This document shows, in pieces, positions 33,725 to 48,008 of a stretch of DNA of 64,000 bases. The notes beneath the pieces were generated by a model. The model saw only the letters and a list, made by a program, of their open reading frames with translations, made no database searches and was not told where the DNA came from. The DNA is taken from positions 248,001 to 312,000 of the forward strand of contig JAKOGH010001043.1 of NCBI GenBank assembly GCA_024811115.1, read 5' to 3'. The position numbers and the translations under genes are program-made. This stretch comes from Terana coerulea. Lineage: Eukaryota > Basidiomycota > Agaricomycetes > Polyporales > Phanerochaetaceae. Each line of letters begins with the position of its first letter. Position 1 is the stretch's first letter.

Positions 33725-35548
33725 CTACAGTTCGTCGTGGGTACGTGCCTCCTGCTTCTCCTGCGCTGCTTCTCCCTCTGCCCGCTCATCGTCAGATCCC
33801 TTGGAAGCTCCGGCGGGCTTCTGCCCCTTGATCTCGTACCCCGCAGCGCGCAGGATGTCCTGGAAGGACGCCGGCCCTGCGTCCTCGTCCTCCTCGTCGA
33901 GCGCGTACTCTGCGTCGATGATCTCGAACACGAACTCCTCGTCGCCCTCGCCGAGCACCGTGACCTCGCCCGCGCGCAGCTCCGGGTCCTCGCTGAGGAG
34001 CTTCTGGAACGCGCGGCGGATCGCGTCGTTCTGCTTCGCCTTCGCGCCGTCCTTGTCCGCGTCCTTGTCCGGCGGCGGCGCTGCCGCGTCGCCCACAGGG
34101 GGCGCGAGGACGGGCTTCGGCGCGCGCGGCGGCATCTTGAACGGGTGGTCCGCGTCGGGCAGCGAGCGGTCCGCGGCGGCGGCCTGCGCGGCGGAGACGA
34201 CCTCGCGGCAGCGGATGTAGCCCTCCTGCTGCGCGTCCTGGCGCGAGCGGAAGCCGGGCTCGCCGCACAGGCGCGGCGTCGCGATGTGCAGCACGTAGTG
34301 GCACGTCTGCGTCTCCTTCACGAAGAGGATCGTGTCCGTCATCGTCATCGAGCAGTGGAACTGCAACACGCGGGAGGATGCGTCAGTCGCGCGCCAGAAG
34401 CCAGGAGGTGGACGCAGTACGGCCACGAAAGTCGAAAAGAGGCGGGAAATGATATAATGAAAAGGCGTATAAATTGAACGCCAAGACCGGCGAACTGAAA
34501 GGGGGTGTGGGTGTCTGTGGTAGATGGACACACACCTGGATCTCGATTTCGCGCTTGCGGCCAATCTTTTCGCAGAAGGTCCCGTCACTCCAGCGTTGGA
34601 CGAGATACCGGGATCCCGCGCTTCGGGCGAGCTCGATGTTGGCTGCTATTGCCGCCTGCTGTGCGACGGTGAGGTCGGCACCGGGCTCGGGCGTAGGGGA
34701 GCGCGTCCCAGCGTGTACGCCTCCCACTAACGTGACGTGAGCAACACCTCCGCATCAGGAAACGCTTACACCTACGGTGGTGTCCTCCTCTGGTTTGTAT
34801 TCGCCTAGCCGTTGTCTATCAAAATTGGAGCACTCTGGTGAGGAATGGTGCAACTTACCGGGTTTCTGGGCATTGGGGCGCACCAATTCATGAAACTGTC
34901 GCACGTGCGAGTTGTGACAATACGCGTAAGTGAACCAGCCCTGCTTGTGCTATAGAAATGCTAGTGTCAGCTCAATATGGCTTAGTTGGGCCGTTGCATT
35001 GTCCTACGTAGAGACATGTTCCGGAAAGCGGCTGTAGCAACGACCAGGTATGCACGGGTGTTACGTCAGTGTTGGTCTCATCGGTTGGCAACGAGGTGTT
35101 ATCAACGGGCGGCGGCGGAATCAGACATAAATATGAACTCCGTGGTCCCATCTTCATTAGCTCGAGTTTATAGCTCGGATGCTCAGGCTGTCCATGGGAA
35201 TGCACCATAAGCGACTTGATTATCTGGTAACAAAGGAACACCGACTGAAACCGCGACCGTCTGATCCTCGCTGTTCCCGCCTTCGATGGTCTTGGCTGGC
35301 GGGACCCGCCACTGCGCGTCCTCCTCCCAAGGCTGGTCGAGGAACTCGAGCTCCCCACCGCGCAGTCCGGTCGCCAGCCAGCGCTGTGCGGTGTCGTTCT
35401 GGACGGGCAGGCTGTTCAGGAAGGCCACACGGTATTTTGGGAAGGCGTAAGGATCTTCAGGCACAAGCGAGTTGTGGAAGCGGGCCGCGACGAGGGTCCA
35501 AAGCGAGGCTGGGAGGAGGGCGGCGGCAGACAGCACCTGTGGTCTCAT
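33725..35548 (-). CDS. YOS9: ER quality-control lectin OS-9/YOS9
   Basis: Binds trimmed N-glycans of misfolded proteins in the ER lumen and delivers them to the HRD1 ubiquitin ligase (ERAD). ATG 35548 starts a signal peptide (MRPQVLSAAALLPASLWTLV). A 58-nt intron at 35188-35245 joins TVAVS to PEHPSYKLELMKMG. The MRH lectin domain follows in pieces: CLY|HKQGWFTYAYCHNSHVRQF, YLVQRWSDGTFCEKIGRKRE, then after a 175-nt intron (34361-34535) FHCSM and CHYVLHIATPRLCGEPGF. The Q, R, E and Y sugar-contact positions and cysteines are evident. The tail is acidic and ends THDEL, an HDEL ER-retrieval signal. TAG 33725-33727. No frame breaks. Divergent from the AT-hook gene. Confidence 0.93.
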
Positions 35549-36410
35549 GGCGGCGGCGTTGAGGAGCTCAGCGACAGCGAGCGGGGGCTAGCAGAGGGCG
35601 TGCAGGACGAGCTGGACGTAGAGCAAGCGTATGGTGTACAAGCACCGTGTCCACTGTCAGTGACCACGTTATGGGCGGCTACGGGAGGGCAATGAGGCGG
35701 AGTCTGAATGTGAACGCCGCGACCGCGCTCTCAGGGGAGGCCGAAAGCGGCAGGATTGGAACGACGCCAGGCGGATTGGAGCTCCACTGGAAAGGTACGA
35801 ACGGCGATCAGGCTGACGACAGTCTGGGCAGGGCGCGCATTTTGGACGACGTCCACCGCGCGAGGCCACATGCGAGCCGGCGGTGGGGAGCGGGCGGTGA
35901 GCGTGTTCTCAAAGGCCGAGCGTGCATTTCATGGTGCGGCAGGCTCGGCTGGATATCGCGTATATGATGCATTGAAGCTTGTTGTAATTCCATGAGAGCG
36001 TCCCTGGCGGAGGTATTTTTCCTGGCTTGTTTGTCGCCATTTCTCCCCGCGTGCTGACTGGGTGGAACAGCGGGATGTTGACTGTGCAAGCGGGTGATTG
36101 AAGCCTGGGCCTTTAGGCTGGCGGGGAGCGCCGAGGATAATAATGATCAAGGAAATGCCCATCAATTGGCAACTGGGATCTCCCCCCGCTGGCTCTAGGG
36201 TTTTATTACGTATTCTGAATTTTGTTGCGTTCGCGAAAGACCGGAGAGAATATTCTGGGTGAGAAGATAATAATAAGGGCCTGTTTTGGGTCGTCAACAC
36301 TGCACGCGAGCCAGAACTGTATTAGGGGATTTATCGTCTAAAAACCAGGGTCCATTTCTCTTTCCCACCTCTTCCCCCACCACCCCCGCCCTCCCTCTCC
36401 CAACCTCACC
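35549..36410. other. Divergent intergenic region
   Basis: About 860 bp containing the YOS9 and AT-hook promoters. A CT-rich tract lies directly before the AT-hook ATG (about 36350-36410). No gene or repeat was recognised. Confidence 0.5.
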
Positions 36411-36997
36411 ATGTCCTCGCCAGAGCACGACGACCGCGGGGACGAATCCAAGATCGACGAGCTCGACGAGGGCGCAGGCGAGCCTGAGCAGGGTGCGTCG
36501 CGTTCGCATCAAAGCGCTCCCACCTTCCGCACTTACTCACCCCCGGATATTTGTCTTTCTCCAGCTCCCCAGGCCGCAGACCCTCCCAAGCGCAAGAGGG
36601 CCGCCCGCCCGGCAGCAAGAACAAGAAGAGCATCGCCGCCACGGACAGCGGCGCCGCTGCAGGCTCTTCAACGGCTGCGGCCGCCCCCGCCCCCGCTGCC
36701 GCAGGCACGTCCGGCGAGACACCAGTCAAGAGGGGCAGAGGTAGACCTCCCAAGGTACGTCATTTTGCGCGCCGTTTCTGTTGTTCGCTGCCTTATCGCG
36801 CCGCTGCACTGCACAGAGGAAGCCTGAGGGAGAAGCTGTCCCCGACGCCGAGCCCCAGCCCAAACGCAAGAGGGCCGTCCCCCGAAGGTCAAGCCCGCCG
36901 CCCCTGTTGTCGAGGCGGAGGGCGACGACGGTGGCGAGGCCGAGCCTGTCGAGGCCCCGAAGAGAAAGAGGGCCGCCCTCGCAAGGACGCGTCTTAA
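36411..36997 (+). CDS. AT-hook DNA-binding protein (HMGA-like)
   Basis: Small chromatin protein with four AT-hooks, expected to bind the minor groove of AT-rich DNA. ATG 36411, TAA 36995-36997. Exon 1 is acidic (DELDEGAGEPEQ), then introns with GTGCGT and GTACGT donors. The hooks are PKRKR|GRPPGSKNKK, KRGRGRPPK, PKRKR|GRPPKVKP and PKRKR|GRPRKDAS. Oddly, three of the four need one extra G inside AAGAGGGCC (at 36598-36600, 36872-36874 and 36970-36972) to stay in frame; the second hook is intact. All three breaks have the same sequence context at the hook core, so error in a repeated sequence context is likely. The alternative frames give less protein-like sequence. Length about 150 residues. 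Confidence 0.75.
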
Positions 36998-37606
36998 CGC
37001 ACCATGGACAAGTCGCTCCCGATATCTTGATCACTCCTTGTTCCAGTTGTGGTAATAATTCACTACAAGTGTATATGCTCCCCTCCCCTGTTTCTTATGA
37101 CCCTCACGATGTTTATTCCTGCTTCGCCGTGGCCCGTCTTTTTCCGTCTCGTTTTCGCACTGTACCCTACAACCGTATCTACTTGCTGTCGTTGTGTGTC
37201 TTACCCTTGGTTGTAGCCCGAGCTTTAGTCTGCTGCAGGATCTATTGTGGTTCGGAATGATGATCATACGCCATAGTCCTGTCTTCGCTACGCCGGATGC
37301 GTTTGGGCTGCATTTGTTCCCATGAGAAAGTGCCGCGCCGCATGGCCGTCATCAGCATTTATGGGAGATGTCCAACCAACCGCCGACGAGAAACTCCGAA
37401 TATCCCACAAAATGTCGTCTTGCAAATACATCATTTGCTGTTGGTACGTAGGCTACGGTATTCAGTTGACGTTCGACCGTTCCTCGACAGCCCCATGAGT
37501 CAGCCTCCCGCGAAGAGGGGCAAAGTCTATCCCAATATCTCCATTCGTCCGCATCCCGCTCGGCTGGGCCGCGCCTGGCATTTGTGTCTTTGCGCCTGAA
37601 CCCAAC
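36998..37606. other. Convergent 3' intergenic region
   Basis: About 610 bp between the AT-hook and BNA4 stops; T-rich, no gene recognised. Confidence 0.5.
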
Positions 37607-39572
<1,966 letters not shown>

Positions 39573-39774
39573 GTTCAGATTAGAGACCTGAGACGCAACG
39601 AAGTCCGTTTAGTCTTCAAGCGCTATTCAACGGCATAACGATATCACTGACTGCGGTTGTTACTCTGTCTGAAGACAAGTGAGATAGTGAAGCAAGACGT
39701 ATTGTCTGTACTCACCTTATTATAACACAGCGATACCGTCCCTCCTCGGTGGATGCGACACAGACTGCTTTGGC

Positions 39775-40228
39775 TTACTGAGGCTGACATACTTGACGAT
39801 CCTCGCCGGGCACAAGCGCCAGCCACTGTGCCGCTGATCGGAGATCAATCTGCAAACAACCACCCTCAGTCGGGTTCCCACGGTCTCCGTCAACGACTTG
39901 GTGGCGGCCAGGTTTGTTCATCTCTGCAAACGACTTGGACGTCGCTCACGAACCCTTCAGCACGCTGTGTACGGTTAAGGATGCCAAGTCGGACGTGCGA
40001 GAGCACACATTGCCCGATTAGGGCTCGGATACCCAGGGTCCACGCCGCCATGATCGCCATGTTCTCGAACTGACAGGTCTTCTGACTTCGCTCGCTTCCA
40101 ATATTTCCCTGCCGTCTCCCATCCACGAATAGGACTGCGTAAAGGTGGCCCTGGCATCTTTCTTCTGCATAATTGCCGAAGGTCCGTATGTTGCTGCTCT
40201 TCGGGAATATGTCGCAAGCTGACCCCAT
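39775..40228 (-). CDS. Possible unknown protein (doubtful)
   Basis: A minus-strand frame opens at ATG 40228 and reads HLYAVLFVDGRRQGNIGSE and LGIRALIGQCVLSHVRLGIL before stopping at 39890. A different frame continues directly with WLALVPGEDRQVCQPQ to TAA 39775-39777. A one-base change near 39893 would join them. No family recognised; upstream of BNA4. Confidence 0.25.
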
Positions 40229-41092
40229 TTGTTTTAATTGCTAGCAAGCTTTTCTCATAAGCTGCTTTGCTGCGAAACCTAATGTGAGCAAGTAGCCGCT
40301 TTTCTCAGGAGCACTCCAGCGCAGCGGAGTCTTTTAATATGACTTTTACTTTATGATGAGAGGCCAGCTCAAGATGGACCGTTCGTCCACATATCCTACT
40401 GTGATGTACGTACTTACAACAGGTACATCTTAAGATGCACTACCTCGACCATCTACAGTCCTGTGTGATCGCATCGTTTAGGAGCTTCATCTCTGCATCT
40501 CTTCAGGGCTTTGCCTCCTTATATAGTATGCTCTCCACTTGCGAAGCTGTTGGTCTCCAACTCAAAGGCCGTAATCTGCTGAAGAGCGGCGGTGGCGACG
40601 TCGCAAATGGACATCTGCGACCTGCGAAATCTTCACAATGCGCGCTGCTTGCGGCACCGCATACGGCATTTACACTCAAAGTTCGTTATATACTCGCTGA
40701 TGCGCTTACAGGTTATTGTTATAGCTTATAGTCGATGCTATACATACGTCCTTCACCTGCAGCCTGTTCAAATGTTCAACTGTCATGAACGTCTGACATT
40801 GTGCTGCACTTTGACATTCCCGTGATACTTCGAGTTCGCAGCGGCCAACGATCAACAAAGATGCACACTACCTGCAGAGTCTATGCATGCAGTAGGCATG
40901 ATACATGTGCACCACTGTATTGCATGTAACACCGCCTTCTCTCCAACAGCATTGTAGGTTTGATTCCACTCGGGCTTCTCCGCTACTCGATCACTGGTTT
41001 GCCGCGGCTCATATACACCGTACCGTTCCCAAGCTTGCAGCCAGTCCTTCGCTCCGTTTTCTCTGCGCCAGGGCCCCAGTGCAGTCGTCACC
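40229..41092. other. Intergenic region
   Basis: About 860 bp, more AT-rich than neighbours, holding the promoter of the membrane protein at 41093. Only short open frames. Confidence 0.45.
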
Positions 41093-42584
41093 ATGAGTAT
41101 ACCTATCGAGACGCCATTCCAGAACCTGTCCATCATGGCGGTGGTTTTCTCTACGCTGAGCGCACTATTCGGTGAGTTGATGGTCGGATATGCGTATGTC
41201 TTGCTAAGTAGAATGCACTTAGGTGTATATCTTGTGTTGTTCTTGCACGCCGTGTGGGCAACATACCAGCGGAGAAAGAGCCCGAAGGAGTCCCGTCTGT
41301 TAAGGGCGGTCACGATCTCAGTGTCGGTATCATGTGTCCCGCCTCCTCCTCTCACTGACGCTGATGCTGAAGCCTTGCAGATTTCTTGTATTATCCGTTC
41401 ACTACATGGCTCGTGCATTCACGTTCGGTCGTGCTCGAATTGAGAATCCCGGGGCGGACGAAGAGTCGAAATGGGTAGTCCCGATGGTGTTCGTTGGCGC
41501 GTCAGTATCCACGTTCTTCACGTTATCATTGTTGGTTAACGGTCAGACTGTCGGTAGCGTCACCTCCACTCTTTCTGTAAGCAATCTGTGTCATTCGTCG
41601 ACGGCTGGCCTCACAGTTTTCTTCAGGGCTTGTTGTGTGACGGCCTACTTGCATGGCGATTCTACAGACTCTACGGCAGAACGCAGCTTGCGCTGTATGT
41701 TCCAGCCATTGCTGTTACCATCACTGCTCGTATGTTTACAGGCTTTACATCGCACTCAGATTGCTGACCGGGACAAGTGCTTGGTTTCTCTGGAGACTTC
41801 CAACAACTGGCCATCTACCGCAAGCACCACTGCTTACAATGACCACGTCTACATGAGAACGCTCTACATTAACACCGCGTGGGGATGGTGCATGTTCGTC
41901 GTGAATACGCTGCTCACGGGGTCTATCATTGGGAGGGTCATGTATGCTCTTAGCATCTAAAGCTAGAAGAGTAATGGCTAACACAACGCCACCAGCTACC
42001 TTTCCCAAGATGCGGATGTACATCGCTTTGCGGACATCAGCAATCGCAAGTATGCTACCACTGTACGGGAAGCTATCGTCGAATCAGCTCTAGTGACATG
42101 GATTGGCCTCCTGTTATACGAAATCTCCTCGCTTGCGCCCACAGGGCACATCACTGTAAGTGCACTACACTGTCCTGCGGCTGTCGTTAACCTTTGTTCT
42201 TTAGGCGAACTATGACATTGGATACGTTATGGTCTGCATTACCCCCATTTTCTTCGTGAGTCCCCGTTAGGCGATGATGTAGTTGAGTATACGGCTGATC
42301 AGGGCCTTGCAACCCAGGGAATCTCCCAATGCCTTATCATCTCTCGCGTTGCTCTAATGGGCGATCAAGACACCGTCACATCGGTTACAATGGGACTTGA
42401 CAGCATTTCAGTGGCCACGCCCCACAACAGCTCACGGGTTGCATCTCAGCGTGTCCGTGATCGAATATCCTTCGCGGTGCCTACTCGGTTGGACAGGGAC
42501 TCAACTGACAGCGTTGTGTTCGAACACCAGAAAAATGGAAGCAGTATTATCCTACCGCAGCCTCCGACTGTGCACGTAGTTTAA
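41093..42584 (+). CDS. Multi-pass membrane protein of unknown function
   Basis: ATG 41093, TAA 42582-42584, about eight short introns. Hydrophobic segments seen include FQNLSIMAVVFSTLSALFG, VYLVLFLHAVWATY, VPMVFVGASVSTFFTLSLL and a later WGWCMFVVNTLLTGSIIG. A serine-rich cytosolic tail ends PPTVHVV. The layout, about seven membrane segments and a polar tail, resembles the large, poorly characterised families of integral membrane proteins of mushrooms that are sometimes compared with receptors. The exon after the GTCGGT donor near 41326 reads FLVLSVHYMARAF. No ligand or role can be given. Some internal splice sites between 41580 and 42340 are not resolved. Confidence 0.6.
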
Positions 42585-42979
42585 ACGCATCGTGGGCTGG
42601 ACTTCGTCGGTCCGAGCTCTTCATAACCCATCGTAGATACGATTCTACGTTACGTCGGTTTCTCTATCCATTGTACATCTGGGAGTTACCTCGTGGAACT
42701 CTTGTATCTAAATACCGCATTTAATTGTGTTTACTGCTATCTTGCAGGGTTGCAGTACTTACTCCGGTGCCAGTGGGCGAGCTGGCGGCGACTGGAATGC
42801 GCGAGAAGCGCTCACAGTATCACTCAGCAATGATGACCTGATGAGCGCTTGGCCTCGGCACAGCGAGCGCAGTGGGACCTGCGAGCTCACAAGGTCCTCA
42901 GTCTGCTCCGTCACCGTCCCTCCTCGCGTGCCCCTGACCTTTCTCCTTTGGACTCCACCACGAAATCCACTTGTACACC
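42585..42979. other. Intergenic region with PIS1 promoter
   Basis: About 395 bp between the unknown membrane protein and PIS1. No distinct element was recognised. Confidence 0.45.
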
Positions 42980-43995
42980 ATGTCAAACGGCTCAGCAAGG
43001 CGGCGGACGTCAATTGACATTGTGGACGCAAAGGTCGCCGTAGATCTTGCTACTGCCCAGACGTACAAGGAGAACGTGTTCCTCTTCGTACCAAATCTTA
43101 TTGGCAAGTTCATCTTTACTCTCCATTTCCACCCTTAATCTCTTAACGTACATGGGCTCTTTGCCAATCAGGCTACTCGCGAATTATCTTGGCAGGCGTC
43201 GCGCTACACTTCATGAGCTATCACCCGAAATACTGCACGCTTGCGTACGGCATTTCCTGCCTACTTGATGCCGCAGACGGGCATGCTGCGCGAGCTCTGG
43301 GCCAAACCTCGAAGTTTGGGGCTGTCTTGGACATGGTCACGGATCGGTGTGTTGTATCAAGTGAACGCGTCCTATATATACGAAGCTCACCCATGACACA
43401 GTTGCACCACGTCAGCACTGCTATGTTATCTATCTGCAGCATACCCGAATTGTACTATGTGGTTCCAAGCTCTCATAACCCTTGACTTTGCGAGCCATTA
43501 CATGCATATGTATAGGTATGTCTGCTATCTTTGTCAGGGGCTGGGCTTCACACGCATTGCCGCTCTTTAGTTCGTTGGTCACGGGCTCGCGCAGTCATAA
43601 ATCCATCGACAGTGAAGTCAGCAACATCCTCAAGCTGTACTATAATCCTGTGAGTGGTGGCAATACCGACCGTGACTGTTCGGAGAGTCTTGAGAATATA
43701 TACTGACTTACTTGTGTTCTAGAAAATCTTGTTCGCGATCTGCGCGGGCAATGAGCTCTTCTTCGTCGCCCTCTATCTCACAAAATGGGTGCATGTACCC
43801 CTCTGGCAGTCACTTGACCTCCCCGTCAGTTGGCTAACAACCTTCACATGGGCGGAACTCATGGCCTACGGCTGCCTGCCGGTTTGCGCCCTGAAGAACG
43901 TCATCAACGCCGTACAACTCTGGAAAGCATCGAAGATTCTCGTTGGAGTGGATCTCGCAGAGAGGTCCATTGCAAGGGCAGCGAAGGCCCGTTGA
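42980..43995 (+). CDS. PIS1: Phosphatidylinositol synthase
   Basis: CDP-diacylglycerol-inositol 3-phosphatidyltransferase; makes phosphatidylinositol in the ER membrane. ATG 42980, TGA 43993-43995. The CDP-alcohol phosphatidyltransferase signature (DG-x2-AR-x8-G-x3-D-x3-D) is seen in LLDAADGHAARALGQTSKFG followed by AVLDMVTDR, where the last Asp is catalytic. The next exon, after a GTGTGT donor, ends LDFASHYMHMYS|SLVTG, the typical PIS1 inositol-side segment. Several membrane segments follow and the C-terminus is basic. The first intron (43104-43171) has a GC donor (GCAAGT) instead of GT, the rare GC-AG class, and is supported by the join LIG|YSRIILAG. No frame breaks. Confidence 0.95.
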
Positions 43996-44274
43996 TACCT
44001 TGATTACTCCCTTCTCTGTTCGTTGCAAGCGTCTTCTAGCACGATAGACCACCTTTGCTTGTTCTCTACTCTACATGCTGTTGTGTGTAATTTAAAACCA
44101 TAATTTCTCTCTTCAGCACACGAGTGAGAAAGGGAGTCGCTGTAATTACATACGGTCCGAACACGGGCGCTTGCTCGATCAGCCTCGCATTCCCGCTCGC
44201 GTCAATTTCTGAACAAGCCCGAGCCTTTTCCTCTCACCTTGTCGCTGTTGACTGCGGCGACGTTAACCCCTTGA

Positions 44275-47200
44275 ATGCGGACTCAGCTTCTGTTGCGCAG
44301 GTCGCGGACGTTAATCAAGCATCCGTCCATTGCCCACCGCGCCTTGCTCTCGTCGACGCGCGTCGCCCGATACCCTCGCAAGGATCCCGCTCGCGCCACC
44401 GCACCCCGGCTTTCCAAACGGGCTTCATCATCTGCGACATCCCCTGCCACAGCGGACCAGCCAGACAGAGAATCGTCTGCACTTGCCTCAGGCTCATCTC
44501 CGCATTCCGCAGAACCACCAGCAGAAGATGCCGACAAGCCTAAGCGACGGAAAGCGGGTGCAAAGGATTCGGAAGCCCCCTCCTCGCCCGAAATACCAAA
44601 CGGACTAGACATTCTCTGGGTCCCGAAGGAGACTCCTCACGATGGGTCACCATCCGAGGGTTCCTCACCTTCTCCCACGAACCCTGCGTTACCGCCACCG
44701 GAGCTCCTTAACGAGGTGCTAACTAATTTACACCTTACATTGCACCCTCAGACTCAACACCGTGCCGCGTATGCCTCACCGTCAGGTCCACCGACAGAAC
44801 CTACGCTTGCATTGTACTGTCCGATAGAAGGCGGTGATTTTGTCGTAGATGCAACCGTGCATGAACTCGCAAGGCGAGCTGGAGCAGAGGTTGTGGTGTT
44901 GGACGCGGTTCAGCTTGCTGCAGGTGAATGTGGGCACTTTGGCAAAGGTGAGCTGGTATGCTTCAACTAGTAGCGAAGGGTATTGAGGAGAGCCGGCAGC
45001 TGCGTCAGTGTTGCAATTACCGAGCAACCCATTACATTTCTCATCGCCCTCAGAACGGCCTGCGAATGTAACGATGGAAGATGACGACTATGACGATGGC
45101 CCATACCGTCCACCCTCCTCAGTGACGTTACATGTTCTTGCGCCGATGTCTTCGCGGAGTGGCCGCTCGGTTGTCGCTGCATCAAGGAGAGTAGGCACCT
45201 CAACAGCGAAGCTGAAGTCTTTCTTTGAGGATATCATCAATACGCCCTCCCTTGCGTCGGAAGACGGAGGGGAGCCTGCCACCCGGAGACCCCGTATCGT
45301 CTACGTCCGTGACTTCCCCACTCTCGCTCCTTCATCTGCAGCGTGGTATCCAGCGTTACTCGCAGCAGTCCGTTCGCGCCGACAAGGGCCCATGCCAAAG
45401 CAGAATTCCCCTGTGCACAATCCGACTACTATCGTGTTCGGCATAACACCACAACTATTCTCTCAAGCCAGTTCATCACCTGCTTCAGGGCCAAGCGGCG
45501 GTCCTCCTGGCCTGCTAAGCTACCTCATGAACCGAGCCAACATAGCGGTCTCCACACCTTCACCGAAACCCGAGAAGACAGAATACAATGAAGATGAGGC
45601 TGCGGACAAAGCGAGGGAAAAGACGTTTGAAGGATCGGTTGCGGAGATGGGAGCGGAGCGATCCCAGCCTCCACGACGAGATCCCTCGCCTTTCCACATC
45701 CAGTGAAAGTGAAGAGCACCCGGGTCGTGAATCAGGAGTTGTGGTTGTAGGAGGCGGAGAGCAGGAAAGCCTTCCTTCTGGTCTGCCTTCTTTCCTCTCG
45801 CAAGCCATTGGGCGTGCAACCGGACGGAGTAGCCAACCTGAAGAGCGTCACGCGAAGTTTTACCGCACTTCGGTCGTTGTCCCCAGCGTGCGGTCTCTGA
45901 TTCTCGAAAAAGCGTGCCGTGTTGAGCGGCGACGAGAGATAAACGAGATCACCACTCGGATGGGTGTTGCTTCAGTGGGTGGCGTGTTGCCCCCACTAAC
46001 GCGCAAACCAGACGAGGCCTTGGATGCAGACGATGCTTTGGAGGCAGGTTCCACTGCTCGGCGGATGTGGGAGGACTGGGGACGCAACATCGAGCTGTGG
46101 TCGCACGTCCGGAACATCGCCGACCGAGCTGTCGGTCAAGCGATTGCTGCCAGCGCGAAAGACCCCTCGACGTCTAAGTCGAGCTTGGATCCCGTTCCGG
46201 TGGAGTGGGATGCAGTTTATGAAGCCTGGGCATCGCATAAGGCTGTGGGGGATATGCGCAGGTCGTGGGTGCAACATTCGTCCGCGTCGACGACGGCCCT
46301 GGGCGAGCAGGACGAGAAGGATGGACAGAGTCGTGTTGAGGAAGAGCAAGTTGATGAAGTCATTGAACGCCTAAAACGCGATCCGGACCTCGACCAACAT
46401 GAACAGCGGCTGCTGGGATGTATCGTCAACACTAGTGCGTAGCAGTCATAAATATGGCATGATATCATCATAAGCTGACCTTTTCCTGCAGACTCAATAT
46501 CAACAACATTTAACCAAGTCCATCTCCCTGACCAAACGATCGACGCTGTACGGACTGTGGTTTCGCTACCGCTCCTTCACCCTTCTGCCTTCCAACATGG
46601 TATCTTGAAGGACCACTCCATGACCGGGTGTCTACTTTTTGGCCCACCAGGGACAGGTAAGACGCTTGTCATTCGTGCCCTGGCGAAGGAAGCCGGATGC
46701 CGTATGATGGCGGTCTCGCCTTCGGACGTCATGGACATGGTGAGTTAGGAACCTGCCTCGCACAAGACGTCTTTGCCTGATTATTCGTCGTGCAGTATGT
46801 CGGAGAAGGCGAGAAGCTCGTGAAGTCCGTGTTCTCACTTGCTCGGCGCCTCTCGCCCTGTGTGGTCTTCATCGACGAGATCGACGCACTGTTCGGCGCG
46901 CGTTCGTCGGCGCGGGAATCCGGAGGTGCCATCGCGCACAGAGGCGTGCTTACGGAGTTCATGCAGGAGATGGACGGGCTCAAGTCAAGCAAGGATGACA
47001 ACATCGTCGTAATTGGTGCCACGAACCGACCTTTCGACTTGGATGATGCCATTCTCCGACGACTGCCCCGCCGGCTGCTTGTCGACTTGCCAGGTGAGAA
47101 GGAGAGAGAAGGTATGCTTGCCAAGTTTTGGTTGGGTATATGCGCTAATTGTCGCTTGCCAAACAGCCATCCTCAAGATCTTGCTACGTGACGAGCCCAT

Positions 47201-47846
47201 GGCACCAGACGTTGACCTGCACGTTTTGGCGAAGAAGACTGAGAGCTTCTCGGGCTCCGACCTCAAGCATCTTTGTGTCTCGGCTGCTCTGGATGCGGTG
47301 AAGGAGCGTGTGGAGGTACCCTGGCGGCCAGCACCAGCAAAGGCGGATACTCCTACTGAAGTAGATGTCTCTGTGTCGGCCAAGACCACAGAGACGAGCG
47401 CGCCATCCGCGGCAGGTGAGGTACATACAGAGACAGCAACGAAAACCGAAAGCGTCACGGAGTCAACTGTCACCTCTGAAGCCAACGAATCTCCCGAAAA
47501 CGCTGCTTCTCCTGCGAATCCAGAAGCGCCCAGTAGCGAGTCGTCGTCCTCATCGGAAGCGGCGTCGGAGCCTTCAGCTCTCGCCGGTCCGCCGCGCATG
47601 CTGCACCGGCGCAACTTCACCATCGCTCTCAGGGAGATCACACCCTCCTCTTCGGAGGCGCTTGGCACACTCTCCGCGTTGCGCAAGTGGAACGAGGAGT
47701 TCGGAGAGGGCAGGAAGGACAAGAAGCATAAGACGGTGTGGGGTCGTGGCAGGTTTGGCTTCATCCAGAAAGCCGAGGAGGGCGAGACACCGGGGAAGGT
47801 GGCAGACTCGAGTGCCCACCGTGCTCAAGGTGAAAAATCGCCGTAG
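44275..47846 (+). CDS. Large mitochondrial AAA ATPase, MSP1/ATAD1-like
   Basis: ATG 44275, TAG 47844-47846. The N-terminus ([18 protein letters not shown]) is arginine-rich without acids, a mitochondrial targeting pattern. About 700 residues of mostly novel sequence precede the AAA domain, with segments such as [16 protein letters not shown] and [16 protein letters not shown]. Then come Walker [17 protein letters not shown], the pore/next exon [18 protein letters not shown], Walker [17 protein letters not shown], sensor [19 protein letters not shown] with arginine fingers, and a C-terminal helix [19 protein letters not shown] Thr/Glu/Ser-rich insert and [16 protein letters not shown] end the protein. 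Related fungal proteins are thought to extract or remodel mitochondrial membrane proteins. One extra A in AAAA 45618-45621 breaks the frame before [12 protein letters not shown]. Confidence 0.85.
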
Positions 47847-48008
47847 ATCGACAGGGGCCGAGTGCTCAGTTTGGATATTGTGGGTAGTAGTGTGTGTATA
47901 CAGTAGATATATTATTGCCTAGCCTAGAGGACAGTGGCGTGTAATAATCTCATCTCATAAATAATATAAGACACCGTACAAGGACGAACAAGAAGACGAT
48001 GGGAAAGT

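Noticed and set aside
40435..40731. Plus-strand open frame of 98 codons
   Set aside because: No protein-like pattern, no splice context, and it lies in the presumed promoter region of the next gene.
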